From the NCBI RefSeq assembly GCF_900163565.1, contig NZ_FUHU01000045.1, positions 1 through 64,000 of the forward strand: DNA of 64,000 nt. The letters are read 5' to 3'. Positions 48,288 through 57,412 of the stretch are shown here, piece after piece. How positions within the stretch are numbered: position 1 is the first letter of the stretch; the number at the start of each line of letters is the position of its first letter. The notes under the pieces are model-generated. The model was not told the origin of the DNA. It worked only from the letters and a program-made list of their open reading frames with translations, and did no database searches. Made by a program: the position numbers and the translations under genes. This DNA comes from Agrococcus casei LMG 22410. Its GTDB lineage: Bacteria > Actinomycetota > Actinomycetes > Actinomycetales > Microbacteriaceae.

Positions 48288-49349
48288 ATGGCTACAGACA
48301 AAGATCGCGAGAAGGCGCTCGAGACAGCGCTCGCACACATCGACCGGCAGTTCGGCAAGGGCAGCGTCATGCGCCTCGGCTCAGAAGAGCGCGCCCCAGT
48401 CGATGTCATCCAGACGGGTTCGGTCGCACTCGATGCAGCACTCGGAGTCGGGGGGCTTCCCCGCGGCCGCATCATCGAGATCTACGGACCGGAGTCGTCA
48501 GGAAAGACGACGCTGACGCTGCACGCAATCGCGAATGCGCAGCGCAACGGCGGCATCGCCGCCTTCATCGACGCAGAGCACGCGCTCGACCCTGTGTATG
48601 CGGCAAAGCTGGGCGTCGACATCGACGCGCTGCTGGTCTCGCAGCCCGACACGGGTGAGCAGGCGCTCGAGATCGCAGACATGCTGGTTCGCTCCGGCTC
48701 GATCGACCTCGTCGTCGTCGACTCCGTCGCGGCACTCGTGCCCCGCGCTGAGATCGAAGGCGAGATGGGCGACAGCCACGTCGGCCTCCAGGCACGACTC
48801 ATGTCGCAGGCGCTGCGAAAGCTCACCGGCGGTCTGCACCAGACCAAGACCACGGCGATCTTCATCAACCAGCTGCGCGAGAAGATCGGCGTGTTCTTCG
48901 GCAGCCCCGAGACGACCTCCGGCGGAAAGGCGCTCAAGTTCTACGCGTCGGTTCGACTCGACATCCGTCGCATCGAGACGCTGAAGGACGGCGGCGAAGC
49001 TGTCGGCAACCGCACCCGAGTCAAGGTCGTCAAGAACAAGATGGCGCCTCCCTTCAAGCAGGCGGAGTTCGACATCCTGTACGGCACGGGCATCTCGCGC
49101 GAGGGCAGCCTGATCGACTTCGGTGTCGACAAGAACATCGTCAAGAAGTCGGGTGCCTGGTACACCTACGAGGGCGATCAGCTGGGTCAGGGCAAGGAGA
49201 ACGCCCGCAGGTTCCTGCTGCAGAACCCCGAGATCGCGGCAGAGATCGAGCACAAGATCCTCGTCGACCTCGGCATCAAGACCGACCCGAACGCGGCCGT
49301 CGAGGCAAGCGTCGAATCCCTCGACGAACGTCGGGCGGCAGGCGCGTAA
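48288..49349 (+). CDS. recA: Recombinase RecA
   Basis: 353 residues. It forms filaments on single-stranded DNA, catalyses strand exchange and triggers LexA self-cleavage. Walker A is G67PESSGKT74; other signatures are [14 protein letters not shown] and the L2 loop [28 protein letters not shown]. No intein is inserted, unlike in some mycobacteria. The start [10 protein letters not shown] has GGGAAGGA upstream; a longer frame from 48240 lacks an RBS and overlaps the leader. recX follows 6 bases after the stop. Confidence 0.98.
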   Translation: MATDKDREKALETALAHIDRQFGKGSVMRLGSEERAPVDVIQTGSVALDAALGVGGLPRGRIIEIYGPESSGKTTLTLHAIANAQRNGGIAAFIDAEHALDPVYAAKLGVDIDALLVSQPDTGEQALEIADMLVRSGSIDLVVVDSVAALVPRAEIEGEMGDSHVGLQARLMSQALRKLTGGLHQTKTTAIFINQLREKIGVFFGSPETTSGGKALKFYASVRLDIRRIETLKDGGEAVGNRTRVKVVKNKMAPPFKQAEFDILYGTGISREGSLIDFGVDKNIVKKSGAWYTYEGDQLGQGKENARRFLLQNPEIAAEIEHKILVDLGIKTDPNAAVEASVESLDERRAAGA

Positions 49350-49355
49350 GGCACC

Positions 49356-50033
49356 ATGTCCGACAACGTCACGCCAATCGGCAGCGCCCCCTCGCTTCGC
49401 GGCGATGGGGCGCTTGCCGCTTCCGGCCGCACCGACGCACCCGAACCCGCGCCTGAGTCAGACGCCACGACTGTCTCAGCAGTCGAGCCCGAGGAGTGGG
49501 CAGTCCCTGTGGCCATTCACGGGGCCAGCGTCCCAGACTCCGCAGCTGATGACGCCACAGCTGATGACGAAGAGGGCCACTACCAGTTCGCCCTGCGTTC
49601 TCTCGGCGCTCGCGCCATGTCCACTGGAGGGCTGGTCAAGCGGCTCCAGAAGAAGGGGCTGACATACGCTGAGGCACAGCGCGTCGTCGAGCGCGTCGCC
49701 TCCGCCGGCTACCTCGACGATGCCGAGTTCGCTCGCGTGCGCATCGAGCGGCTGCGCGAGCGAGGCCAATACGGCGATCGCGCGATTCGGCAGCGGCTCA
49801 TGCAAGACGGAGTGCCGAACACGGTGATCGACGAGGCGCTCAGCGAGTCCCCGCTCGACGACCCGGCAGATCTCGTGCTGCAGGCGGCCCGTGACCGCGC
49901 ATCCCGGCTCCGTGGGCTCGACCGTGCCGTCGCAGAGCGCCGGCTGACCTCGTACCTGCAGCGTCGAGGGCATTCGGGCTCAGAGATTCGCGCCGCAGTG
50001 CAGCAGGCTCTTGACGAGGGAGACGATGACTGA
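49356..50033 (+). CDS. recX: Regulatory protein RecX
   Basis: 225 residues. The three-helix repeats begin at about residue 75 (YQFALRSLGARAMSTGGLVKRLQKKGL, YLDDAEFARVRIERLRERGQYGDRAIRQRLMQDGV). RecX binds RecA filaments and limits their activity. The first 70 residues are Pro/Ala/Asp/Glu-rich and probably disordered, longer than in most RecX proteins. Co-transcription with recA is expected from the 6-base gap. Confidence 0.92.
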   Translation: MSDNVTPIGSAPSLRGDGALAASGRTDAPEPAPESDATTVSAVEPEEWAVPVAIHGASVPDSAADDATADDEEGHYQFALRSLGARAMSTGGLVKRLQKKGLTYAEAQRVVERVASAGYLDDAEFARVRIERLRERGQYGDRAIRQRLMQDGVPNTVIDEALSESPLDDPADLVLQAARDRASRLRGLDRAVAERRLTSYLQRRGHSGSEIRAAVQQALDEGDDD

Positions 50034-50098
50034 TCGTCAGCTGAGCCGAATCCATAGCTTTGCCAGCAGGCGCTCAGGAAACACTCACTGTCGATGCG

Positions 50099-50104
50099 TA
50101 GGCT
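50099..50104 (+). promoter_or_regulatory. -10 element TAGGCT, leaderless start of the TE-rich lipoprotein
   Basis: TAGGCT ends 7 bases before the ATG at 50112. This supports 50112 over the in-frame ATG at 50094, which would put the hexamer inside the gene. Confidence 0.5.
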
Positions 50105-50111
50105 GACGCCC

Positions 50112-50612
50112 ATGAAGACTTCCAATCGACTCCTTGCATTCACTTCGCTGCTCGGTGTTTCAGCACTGGGCCTCACTGGCTGCGTCCTCCCCTTCGGCGG
50201 TGGCGACGAGCCCCCTGCTCCTCCGACAGAGACCGGCACGACCGAGACCGAGCCGACAGAGACCGACACGACCGAGACTGAGCCGACAGAGACAGAGACC
50301 GACGCTCCTGTCGACGTCGACCTCGGCGACACGGCCTGGACCGGCACGATCGACGGCGAAGACGTCGAGCTGACGTTCAACGCCGACGGCACCATCGACT
50401 TCGACTCATGGGGCGAGCTTGGTGAGCTCGACTCCGACAAAGACACTTGGGAAGTCACCGACGGTGAGCTGACCATCTCGCTGGCTTACGAAGACAACGA
50501 AGACAAGAGCCTCATCCAGGCTGAGATGAGTGGTCCTGTCGCAGAAGACTCGCTCTCGCTCTCGGGCACCCTCCAGGGCTACCCGATGACCGCTGAGCTC
50601 GATCGCGCATAG
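50112..50612 (+). CDS. Lipoprotein with Thr/Glu-rich linker, function unknown
   Basis: 166 residues. Lipoprotein signal with lipobox LTGC, Cys24. A spacer of TETEP/TETD units follows (about 38-62), likely to extend through the cell wall. Then comes a small acidic beta-rich domain ([30 protein letters not shown] ... [16 protein letters not shown]) resembling lipocalin-like or META-type barrels, although I cannot name the family. It is a single-gene unit with its own promoter and terminator between recX and miaB. Confidence 0.75.
   Translation: MKTSNRLLAFTSLLGVSALGLTGCVLPFGGGDEPPAPPTETGTTETEPTETDTTETEPTETETDAPVDVDLGDTAWTGTIDGEDVELTFNADGTIDFDSWGELGELDSDKDTWEVTDGELTISLAYEDNEDKSLIQAEMSGPVAEDSLSLSGTLQGYPMTAELDRA
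50237..50296 (+). repeat. 30-base tandem repeat, two copies
   Basis: Two adjacent 30-base units (50237-50266 and 50267-50296) differ at three positions and encode the Thr/Glu-rich lipoprotein linker. Copy number could vary between strains. Confidence 0.75.
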
Positions 50613-50632
50613 TACGACGCACGAGAACACGA

Positions 50633-50663
50633 GAAGGCACCCGCTTCGGCGGGTGCCTTCTTC
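50633..50663 (+). terminator. Intrinsic terminator of the lipoprotein gene
   Basis: A 12-bp perfect stem (GAAGGCACCCGC with GCGGGTGCCTTC) closed by a TTCG tetraloop and followed by ttcgttcg. It lies 20 bases after the stop. Confidence 0.85.
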
Positions 50664-50687
50664 GTTCGCCAACGAGCGGCGGGCCGG

Positions 50688-50693
50688 TATTCT
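50688..50693 (+). promoter_or_regulatory. -10 element TATTCT, leaderless start of miaB
   Basis: TATTCT ends 7 bases before the ATG at 50701. GGAGAG immediately before the ATG is too near for normal RBS use. Confidence 0.45.
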
Positions 50694-50700
50694 GGAGAGC

Positions 50701-52185
50701 ATGACTGTGACGATCGACCGCACCTATGAAGTGAAGACGTTCGGGTGCCAGATGAACGTGCACGACTCCGAGCGCATGAGCGGCTCCCTCGAGAGCGCTG
50801 GGTATGCGCGCTCGCTCGACGGCAAGCCCGATGTGCTGGTGATCAACACCTGCGCTGTGCGCGAGAACGCCGCTGACAAGCTGTACGGCACGCTCGGCAG
50901 CCTCGCGCAGGTCAAGCGCGAGCGGCCCGGCTTCCAGATCGCCGTCGGCGGCTGCCTCGCGCAGAAGGACCGCGACACGATCGTCGATCGCGCTCCGTGG
51001 GTCGACGTGGTGTTCGGCACCCACAACATGGGCTCGCTTCCGACGCTGCTCGATCGTGCGAAGCACAACGACGAGGCGCAGGTCGAGATTCTCGAGTCCC
51101 TCGAGACGTTCCCGTCGACGCTGCCCACCAAGCGCGAGTCGACCTACTCGGGCTGGGTCTCGATCTCGGTCGGCTGCAACAACACGTGCACCTTCTGCAT
51201 CGTGCCGTCGCTGCGCGGCAAAGAGAAGGATCGCCGTCCCGGTGAGATCCTCGCCGAGATCGAGGCGCTGGTCGCAGACGGTGCCGTCGAGGTCACGCTG
51301 CTCGGCCAGAACGTGAACACCTACGGCGTCGAATTCGGCGACCGCCTGGCCTTCGGCAAGCTGCTGCGGGCCGCCGGGGCCATCGAGGGCCTCGAGCGCA
51401 TCCGGTTCACGAGCCCACACCCGGCCGCCTTCACCGACGACGTGATCACAGCCATGGCCGAGACCCCTGAGGTCATGCCGCAGCTGCACATGCCGCTCCA
51501 GTCGGGCTCTGACGCCGTGCTGAAGGCCATGCGCCGCTCGTACCGATCGAAGCGCTTCCTCGGCATTCTCGACCGAGTGCGCGAGCAGATTCCGAACGCC
51601 GCAATCACGACCGACATCATCGTGGGATTCCCGGGCGAGACAGAAGAGGACTTCGCCGACACGCTGCGAGTGGTCGAGGAGTCGCGCTTCGCCAGCGCCT
51701 TCACCTTCCAGTACTCGATCCGGCCCGGCACGCCCGCCGCGACCATGCCGGACCAAGTGCCCAAGGAGGTCGTGCAGGAGCGCTTCGAGCGGCTGACGGC
51801 GCTGCAGGACCGAATCTCGCGTGAAGAGAACGAACGACAGGTGGGCACCACCGTCGAGGTGCTCGTCTCCGCTGCCGAAGGCAAGAAGGACGCAGCGACG
51901 CATCGGCTCACGGGCCGTGCCGAAGACGGCAGGCTCGTGCACTTCACGGTCGCCGCAGACGGCGAGCAGCCGCGTCCCGGCGACGTCGTCACTGTTGAGG
52001 TGACCGAGGCCGCAACGTTCCACCTTCTGGCGGATGCGGGCATCCAGCGACTGCGTCGCACGCGGGCGGGCGACGCCTGGGATCGCAGTCAGGCTGACTC
52101 CTGCGGTGTCCCCGCGACACCGGGAGCTGAGACGGCCGGCAAGGGGCCGGTCTCGCTGGGCATCCCGCTCATGCGGGCGCGCTGA
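50701..52185 (+). CDS. miaB: tRNA-2-methylthio-N6-dimethylallyladenosine synthase
   Basis: 494 residues. A radical-SAM methylthiotransferase acting on i6A37 of tRNAs. The N-terminal cluster cysteines are C16, C51 and C85; the radical-SAM cluster is C159-C163-C166 (GCNNTCTFC). A C-terminal TRAM domain lies at about 380-450, followed by an Arg/Ala-rich tail. Its substrate is made by MiaA, whose gene overlaps the stop by one base (TGATG), so the two steps are encoded together. Confidence 0.96.
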   Translation: MTVTIDRTYEVKTFGCQMNVHDSERMSGSLESAGYARSLDGKPDVLVINTCAVRENAADKLYGTLGSLAQVKRERPGFQIAVGGCLAQKDRDTIVDRAPWVDVVFGTHNMGSLPTLLDRAKHNDEAQVEILESLETFPSTLPTKRESTYSGWVSISVGCNNTCTFCIVPSLRGKEKDRRPGEILAEIEALVADGAVEVTLLGQNVNTYGVEFGDRLAFGKLLRAAGAIEGLERIRFTSPHPAAFTDDVITAMAETPEVMPQLHMPLQSGSDAVLKAMRRSYRSKRFLGILDRVREQIPNAAITTDIIVGFPGETEEDFADTLRVVEESRFASAFTFQYSIRPGTPAATMPDQVPKEVVQERFERLTALQDRISREENERQVGTTVEVLVSAAEGKKDAATHRLTGRAEDGRLVHFTVAADGEQPRPGDVVTVEVTEAATFHLLADAGIQRLRRTRAGDAWDRSQADSCGVPATPGAETAGKGPVSLGIPLMRAR

Positions 52186-53090
52186 TGCTCCTGACCGTCG
52201 TCGGAGCGACGGGAACAGGCAAGAGCGAGTTCGCGCTCGACGCCGTCGAGGCGCTGGCCTCGCGAGGCATCGAAGCAGAGATCGTGAACGCCGATGCTCT
52301 GCAGCTCTACCGCGGCATGGACATCGCGACGGCGAAGCTGCCGCCGGCTGCCCGACGCGGCGTGCCGCACCACATGCTCGATGTGCTGGACGTGCACGAG
52401 GAGTCGACGGTCGCCGGCTACCAGCGGCGTGCCGGTGACGCGATCGCCGAGATCGAGTCGCGTGGCGCGTGGCCGATCCTGGTGGGCGGCAGCGGCCTCT
52501 ACGTCAGCGCGGTCGTGTTTGGGTTCGAGTTTCCGCCACGAGACCCCGCGCTGCGCGCACGACTCGAGCAGCAGCTCGACGAACTGGGCGCATCCGCAAT
52601 GCACGCCACCCTCGCTGTGCTCGATGCCGATGCGGCAGCAAGCATCGACCCGGCCAACGGTCGCCGCATCGTGCGTGCGATCGAAGCGGTGACCGTCACG
52701 GGCGAGCCGTTTCAGGCATCGCTGCCCAGCACCGAGCCGGTTCGCCCGACCCGGATCGCGCACCTGCGCTGCGACCGGGAGATACTCGTGCACCGTCTCA
52801 ATGCCCGCGCGGCGGGGTTCTGGCAGCAGGGTCTGCTCGACGAAGTCGAGGATCTGCGAGGCCGGGGGCTCGAGAGGGGCGTCACAGCCAGGCAGGCGAT
52901 CGGCTACTCCCAGGCCCTGGCGCAGCTGCGCGGAGAGCTGAACGAGCAGCAGGCCATCGAGGCGGCGCAGCTCGCCACGCGCAAGTACTCGCGCCGGCAG
53001 GTCTCGTGGTTCAAGCGGTATGCCGCCGACGAGCCCGATCCGCTCATGGCGGACGCATGGGTCGAACAGGTGCTCGAGACCGTACACTGA
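52185..53090 (+). CDS. miaA: tRNA dimethylallyltransferase
   Basis: 301 residues. It transfers dimethylallyl from DMAPP to N6 of A37 in tRNAs reading UNN codons. P-loop G7ATGTGKS14; NADALQLYRGMDIATAKL and LVGGSGLY are family motifs; KYSRRQVSWFKR closes the core. dapF follows 4 bases after the stop with its own predicted -10. The DMAPP used here comes from the MEP pathway (dxr at 39318). Confidence 0.96.
   Translation: MLLTVVGATGTGKSEFALDAVEALASRGIEAEIVNADALQLYRGMDIATAKLPPAARRGVPHHMLDVLDVHEESTVAGYQRRAGDAIAEIESRGAWPILVGGSGLYVSAVVFGFEFPPRDPALRARLEQQLDELGASAMHATLAVLDADAAASIDPANGRRIVRAIEAVTVTGEPFQASLPSTEPVRPTRIAHLRCDREILVHRLNARAAGFWQQGLLDEVEDLRGRGLERGVTARQAIGYSQALAQLRGELNEQQAIEAAQLATRKYSRRQVSWFKRYAADEPDPLMADAWVEQVLETVH
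53083..53088 (+). promoter_or_regulatory. -10 element TACACT, leaderless start of dapF
   Basis: TACACT lies at the end of miaA, overlaps its TGA by one base, and ends 6 bases before the dapF ATG (53095). Confidence 0.45.
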
Positions 53091-53094
53091 GAGC

Positions 53095-53967
53095 ATGCAG
53101 CTTCGAATCACCAAGGGCCACGGCACAGGCAACGACTTCGTGCTGTTCACCGACCCGGACGCCGCCGTCGACCTGACCGACGAGCGCGTGCGGTGGCTGG
53201 CCGACCGTCACGTCGGCGTCGGAGCCGACGGTGTGATCCGCGCGGCTCGGGCATCGAGCATCGAGGGCACAGAGAGCACGACGGCCGTGTGGTTCATGGA
53301 CTATCGCAATGCCGATGGGTCGGTGAGCGAGATGTGCGGCAACGGCGTGCGGGTGTTCGCCAAGTACCTGCTCGACGAACAGCTCGTCGCCCCCGACGCC
53401 GACGGCGCCATCGAGATCGGCACCCGGGCCGGAACAAAGCGTGTCGTCATCGGCACCGACGAGACCGGTGCCGACGCGTTCACCGTCTCGATGGGCGACT
53501 TCACGATCGGCGACGACCTCGCACTCGTCTCAGCGGTCGGGCTCGACGTTGCTCGGCCTGCCCTTGCAGTCGATGTCGGCAATCCTCACTTGGTCGTGAC
53601 GCTCGCAGAAGAGAGCGAGCTGTCACGGCTGCAGCTGGCAGTCGCTCCCCAGACCGATCCCGAGCCGGTCAGCGGCGCGAACATCGAGTTCACGGTGCCG
53701 GGCGACATCGACGACGAGACGGGCGAGATCACGATGCGCGTGCACGAGCGCGGCGTCGGCGAGACGCTCTCGTGCGGAACAGGAGCCGTTGCCGCCGCAA
53801 TGGCGATGCGGCACTGGGCGAATGACGCAGGCAAGCTCGACACGGCGCCGAACACGTGGCTCGTGCGTGTGCCCGGCGGCACGCTCGTCGTCACGGCAGA
53901 CGGCACCTCGGCGACGCTCTCCGGGCCCGCTGAGCTCGTGTTCTCTGCCGACGTGACCCTCGACTAG
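53095..53967 (+). CDS. dapF: Diaminopimelate epimerase
   Basis: 290 residues. It epimerises LL- to meso-diaminopimelate for lysine and peptidoglycan. The two catalytic Cys are C81 (MCGNGVRVFA) and C227 (SCGTGAVAAAM). A longer frame starting in miaA is rejected because it lacks the KGHGTGNDF N-terminus at the right place. The TAG stop lies in CTAG, which is read on the other strand as the stop of the convergent methyltransferase gene. The gene ends without a hairpin. Confidence 0.96.
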   Translation: MQLRITKGHGTGNDFVLFTDPDAAVDLTDERVRWLADRHVGVGADGVIRAARASSIEGTESTTAVWFMDYRNADGSVSEMCGNGVRVFAKYLLDEQLVAPDADGAIEIGTRAGTKRVVIGTDETGADAFTVSMGDFTIGDDLALVSAVGLDVARPALAVDVGNPHLVVTLAEESELSRLQLAVAPQTDPEPVSGANIEFTVPGDIDDETGEITMRVHERGVGETLSCGTGAVAAAMAMRHWANDAGKLDTAPNTWLVRVPGGTLVVTADGTSATLSGPAELVFSADVTLD

Positions 53968-54560
53968 GCCCGAAAGACCCGCAGAATCCTGAAGTTCTTC
54001 TTCGACTCGACGCGCTCGGCGTCGAAGCCGTCCAGCTGCTGCAGCCAGCGCAGGAGCGAGTCAGAGCCAAGGTGCTTCTGCACGACCAGCCAGGCTTCGC
54101 CGTCATCCGTGAGTCGTGGCAGCCAGCGCAGCAGCAGCTCGTGCAGCGCCGCCTTGCCGATTCGGATCGGCGGATTCGACCAGATGGCATCGAAGCGCAC
54201 GGCGTCGTCGACATCGTCAGGCAGGCTCGTGCGCACGTTCGATAGACTGAGGGTGTGCGCATTCCGCGCGGTCGCCGAGAGGGCGTCCGGATTCACATCG
54301 ACAGCCCACACACTGGCAGTGGGGGCAGAGAGGGCCAGATGTAGCGCTATCGGACCCCAACCGCATCCGAGATCGAGCAGACTGCCGGTCTCCGGAGGCT
54401 CAGGTGCGACATCGAGGAGCACCCGGGTGCCGATATCCAGCCCGTCATTCGAGAACACGCCCTTCGGGCTCTCGAGCAGCCGCTCCTCTCCGCCGATCGT
54501 CACCGCAATGGGTGAGGCGGCATACGCGCCCCCAGAATCAGAGAAGTAGTGGTCGGTCAC
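53964..54560 (-). CDS. RsmC-like SAM-dependent methyltransferase
   Basis: 198 residues, GTG start. SAM site LLDLGCGWGPIALHLA and the base-methylation motif SNPPIR (residues around 128) point to an N2-guanine RNA methyltransferase of the RsmC/RlmG type, single-domain form. It begins with YFSDSGGAYAASPIAV, as is usual for this family. It is convergent with dapF, sharing the CTAG stop palindrome, and divergent from hflX with only 16 bases between the starts. Confidence 0.87.
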   Translation of the reverse strand: MTDHYFSDSGGAYAASPIAVTIGGEERLLESPKGVFSNDGLDIGTRVLLDVAPEPPETGSLLDLGCGWGPIALHLALSAPTASVWAVDVNPDALSATARNAHTLSLSNVRTSLPDDVDDAVRFDAIWSNPPIRIGKAALHELLLRWLPRLTDDGEAWLVVQKHLGSDSLLRWLQQLDGFDAERVESKKNFRILRVFRA

Positions 54561-54576
54561 TCATAGACCGTACCGA

Positions 54577-56088
54577 ATGAAGGAGCACCTCATCCGAGAC
54601 GACACGAACAACAGCGACCGAGACGTCGAGCGTATTCTGCGCTGGGCAGGCTCGGCCGATGACGACAAGGGCCGCGCGCAGGCGCTCGATGCAACGACGC
54701 ACGAAAGCGACAGCGACGGCGACCAGATCGACCGCGAGGCGCGCAAGTCCCTGCGGCGAGTGGCGTGCCTCTCGACAGAGCTCGAAGACGTCACCGAGGT
54801 CGAGAACCGGCAGCTGCGACTCGAGCGGGTGGTGCTGATCGGCGTCTACCATTCAGACGCGCAGGAGGCCGAGAACTCGCTGCACGAGCTCGCGGCGCTG
54901 GCAGAGACCGCAGGAGCCGAGGTGCTCGACGGCATGCTGCAGCGCAGGCCGAACCCCGATCCCGCAACCTACATCGGCAGCGGCAAGGCCCAGGAGCTGC
55001 GCGAGATCGTGGCCGAGACCGGAGCCGACACCGTCGTCGCCGACAGCGAGCTGGCGCCGAGCCAGCGCCGTGCGCTCGAAGACGTGGTGAAGGTCAAGGT
55101 CATCGACCGCACCGCCGTCATCCTCGACATCTTCAGCCAGCATGCGACGAGCCGCGAGGGCAAGGCCCAGGTCGAGCTCGCACAGCTCGAGTACCTGCTG
55201 CCGAGGCTGCGCGGATGGGGCGAGTCGATGTCGAGGCAGGCTGGCGGCCAGGTGGGCGGCCAGGGTGCCGGCATGGGCTCGAGGGGCCCCGGCGAGACGA
55301 AGATCGAGCTCGACCGTCGTCGCATCAACACCCGCATGGCGAAGCTGCGCAAGCAGATCGCGTCGTTTGCTCCCGCCAGGGCGGCGAAGCGCGCCAACCG
55401 CGATCGGCATGAGGTGCCGTCGGTGGCGATCGCCGGCTACACGAACGCCGGCAAGTCGTCGCTGCTGAACCGCGTGACCAAAGCCGGCGTGCTGGTCGAG
55501 AACGCGCTGTTCGCAACCCTTGACCCCACGGTGAGGCGCACCGAGACGCCCGACGGACGCCTCTACACGCTTTCCGACACCGTCGGCTTCGTGCGCAACC
55601 TGCCGCACCAGCTGGTCGAGGCCTTCCGCTCGACACTCGAGGAGGTCGCTGACAGCGACGTCATCGTGCACGTGGTCGACGCCAGCCACGAAGACCCGTC
55701 GACGCAGCTCGCAACGGTGCGTGACGTCATCGGCGAGGTCGGGGCACGCGACATCACCGAGATCGTCGTCTTCAACAAGGCCGACCTGGTCGATGATGAC
55801 GAGCGGCTGCTGCTGCGCGGGCTGGTTCCAAACGCGGTGTTCGTGTCGGCGAGAACCGGCGAGGGCATCGAGACGCTGATGGATCGCATCGCCGACGCCA
55901 TCCCGCGGCCCGACGTCACGCTCGACCTGCTGATTCCCTACAGCAGGGGAGAGGTCGTGAACGAGCTGCACGAGAGCTTCATCGTCGACACCGAAGAGCA
56001 CCTGGGCGATGGTACGCGGATGCGCGTCCGAGTCACCGAGGCCGCGAAGCCCCGGTTCGTCGAGTTCGAGTCGGCCAGGAGGGCCTAG
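54577..56088 (+). CDS. hflX: Ribosome-associated GTPase HflX
   Basis: 503 residues. An N-terminal HflX domain (about 80-210, PDPATYIGSGKAQEL, DNEL-like DSELAPSQRRALED) is joined by the Gly-rich linker GGQVGGQGAGMGSRGPGETKIE to the GTPase domain: G1 G287YTNAGKSS295, G3 DTVGF, G4 NKAD. It splits or rescues stalled 70S ribosomes, especially after stress. The start follows TAGACC by 7 bases with no RBS, a variant of the leaderless pattern. The order dapF-hflX-lexA is conserved in the group. Confidence 0.95.
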   Translation: MKEHLIRDDTNNSDRDVERILRWAGSADDDKGRAQALDATTHESDSDGDQIDREARKSLRRVACLSTELEDVTEVENRQLRLERVVLIGVYHSDAQEAENSLHELAALAETAGAEVLDGMLQRRPNPDPATYIGSGKAQELREIVAETGADTVVADSELAPSQRRALEDVVKVKVIDRTAVILDIFSQHATSREGKAQVELAQLEYLLPRLRGWGESMSRQAGGQVGGQGAGMGSRGPGETKIELDRRRINTRMAKLRKQIASFAPARAAKRANRDRHEVPSVAIAGYTNAGKSSLLNRVTKAGVLVENALFATLDPTVRRTETPDGRLYTLSDTVGFVRNLPHQLVEAFRSTLEEVADSDVIVHVVDASHEDPSTQLATVRDVIGEVGARDITEIVVFNKADLVDDDERLLLRGLVPNAVFVSARTGEGIETLMDRIADAIPRPDVTLDLLIPYSRGEVVNELHESFIVDTEEHLGDGTRMRVRVTEAAKPRFVEFESARRA

Positions 56089-56110
56089 CGCGCCAGCCTG
56101 GACGGAGGGC

Positions 56111-56731
56111 CTAGACCGAGCGCAGCACCGCCACGAGCTTGCCGAGGATCTCGGCGTGATCGCCGAGGATGGGCTCGAAGGCCGAGTTTCGCGGCAGCAG
56201 CCAGGTGTGTCCGTCGCGCTGGCGGAACACCTTGATGGTTGCCTCGCCGTCGAGCATGGCCGCCACGATGTCGCCGTTCTCGGCCGACTTCTGCTGGCGG
56301 ATGACCACCCAGTCGCCGTCGCAGATGGCCGCGTCGATCATGCTGTCGCCCGTGACCTTGAGCATGAACAGGTCGCCGCCGCCGACGAGCTTGCGGGGGA
56401 GCGGCAGGACCTCTTCGACCTGCTCCTCTGCCGTGATGGGAACACCGGCGGCGATCCGGCCGACCATCGGGACCGCCGTCGTGCGGTCGGGCTGCGGCAT
56501 GTCGCCGAGCGGCACATCGATGAGCACCTCGATGGCGCGGGGCTTCGCCGGGTCGCGGCGGATGGCGCCGGCGAGCTCGAGCTGGCCGAGGTGGTGCGTG
56601 ACAGACGAGAGCGATGCCAGGCCGACGCTGTCGCCGATCTCGCGATATGAGGGCGGGTAGCCCCGCGTCAGCACTGAGCGCTGGATGCACTGCAGCACCG
56701 CCTGCTGCTTCTCAGAGAGACCTCGTGCCAT
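56111..56731 (-). CDS. lexA: SOS repressor LexA
   Basis: 206 residues. Winged helix domain 1-70 ([25 protein letters not shown]), then the S24 protease domain: cleavage site A95-G96 in GRIAAGVP, nucleophile S130 in TGDSM, Lys167 in EATIKVF. ATG 56731 is chosen because AAGGAG sits just upstream; longer versions starting at 56776 or 56875 have no RBS. It represses recA and itself until RecA filaments stimulate self-cleavage. It faces hflX convergently and the LysM gene divergently. Confidence 0.95.
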   Translation of the reverse strand: MARGLSEKQQAVLQCIQRSVLTRGYPPSYREIGDSVGLASLSSVTHHLGQLELAGAIRRDPAKPRAIEVLIDVPLGDMPQPDRTTAVPMVGRIAAGVPITAEEQVEEVLPLPRKLVGGGDLFMLKVTGDSMIDAAICDGDWVVIRQQKSAENGDIVAAMLDGEATIKVFRQRDGHTWLLPRNSAFEPILGDHAEILGKLVAVLRSV

Positions 56732-56871
56732 GTGCGCTCCTTCATCGGGCCCTGAATCAGGGTCTGCGTCGGTCATGTCGGTGCGGGAGCTGACACGCTG
56801 CCGAAGCCGTGTCAGTGGTCTGCACTTGACTGACCCCTGTGCGAGAAGAGTATCCGACACAGACAGATGGA

Positions 56872-56887
56872 GCAAAGACTTGTTCTA
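56872..56887 (-). promoter_or_regulatory. Candidate LexA box at the lexA promoter
   Basis: On the minus strand TAGAACAAGTCTTTGC keeps the GAAC half and a correct centre but has a weak right half. It overlaps TTTGCT, the best -35 candidate for lexA, which is followed after 16 bases by GATACT. The spacing suits autorepression. It is a weak match. Confidence 0.3.
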
Positions 56888-56933
56888 GCGTGTCTCGAAA
56901 CTCGCTTCCGCAGTTTTCTGCAGAAGTTCGCAC

Positions 56934-56962
56934 TTGACAGTTCGAAAAGTAGAACGTAGATT
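56934..56962 (+). promoter_or_regulatory. LysM gene promoter with candidate LexA box in the spacer
   Basis: TTGACA (56934-56939), 17 bases, TAGATT (56957-56962): the clearest sigma70-type promoter in the window. TCGAAAAGTAGAACGT (56941-56956) in its spacer has a perfect left half of the LexA box TCGAAMRNNYGTTCGA and a partial right half. Together with the divergent lexA gene this suggests SOS control. Confidence 0.5.
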
Positions 56963-56987
56963 CGATACACAAGTGCTAGGAGGCATC

Positions 56988-57347
56988 ATGAAGAACATCG
57001 AGATCGATCACATCGACACTCCTCGTTCGAACGACGGTCGAACAAGGATGCGACTGACCCCGCGCGGTCGCCGTGCGATCCTGACCCTCCTGGCGGTTCC
57101 CGCGGTCGCGTTCGGCGCATTCGGCGTGACGCAGGCCGCAACCGCTGAGGCGGGCAGCGAGGCGGCAGACGTCGTGTTCGAGACCGTGACGGTGCAGCCC
57201 GGCGACACCCTCTGGGGCATCGCACAAGAGATTGCACCGCACGATGACCCGCGCGACGTGATCATCGACATCCAAGATCTGAACGACGTGACCGGTGCAG
57301 TGCAGGCCGGCGCAACGCTGAGCATCCCCGCGCAGTACTCCGAGTAG
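56988..57347 (+). CDS. LysM-domain membrane protein divergent from lexA (ChiZ/DivS-position)
   Basis: 119 residues, ATG behind a perfect AGGAGG. A basic N-terminus (RTRMRLTPRGRRA), one membrane helix at about 29-50, then one LysM domain at about 66-114 (VTVQPGDTLWGIAQEIAP ... VQAGATLSIP) that binds peptidoglycan outside. In mycobacteria and corynebacteria the gene divergent from lexA (Rv2719c/ChiZ, divS) is SOS-induced and slows cell division; this protein has the same place and architecture. No catalytic domain is present. Function as an SOS division regulator is inferred from position and the LexA-like site. Confidence 0.82.
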   Translation: MKNIEIDHIDTPRSNDGRTRMRLTPRGRRAILTLLAVPAVAFGAFGVTQAATAEAGSEAADVVFETVTVQPGDTLWGIAQEIAPHDDPRDVIIDIQDLNDVTGAVQAGATLSIPAQYSE

Positions 57348-57378
57348 GCGACGCGGCCGCACCCGGCTGCGCGCATGC

Positions 57379-57406
57379 TTGGCATCAAAGGTCCGACGAC
57401 TAGGAT
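57379..57406 (+). promoter_or_regulatory. hisC promoter (TTGGCA-N16-TAGGAT), leaderless
   Basis: TTGGCA at 57379-57384 and TAGGAT at 57401-57406; the latter ends 6 bases before the GTG of hisC (57413). There is no RBS. Confidence 0.55.
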
Positions 57407-57412
57407 TGCCGG

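Noticed and set aside
56111-56875. 254-residue version of LexA
   Set aside because: Only the ATG at 56731 has an RBS; the longer form would cover the promoter and the possible LexA site.
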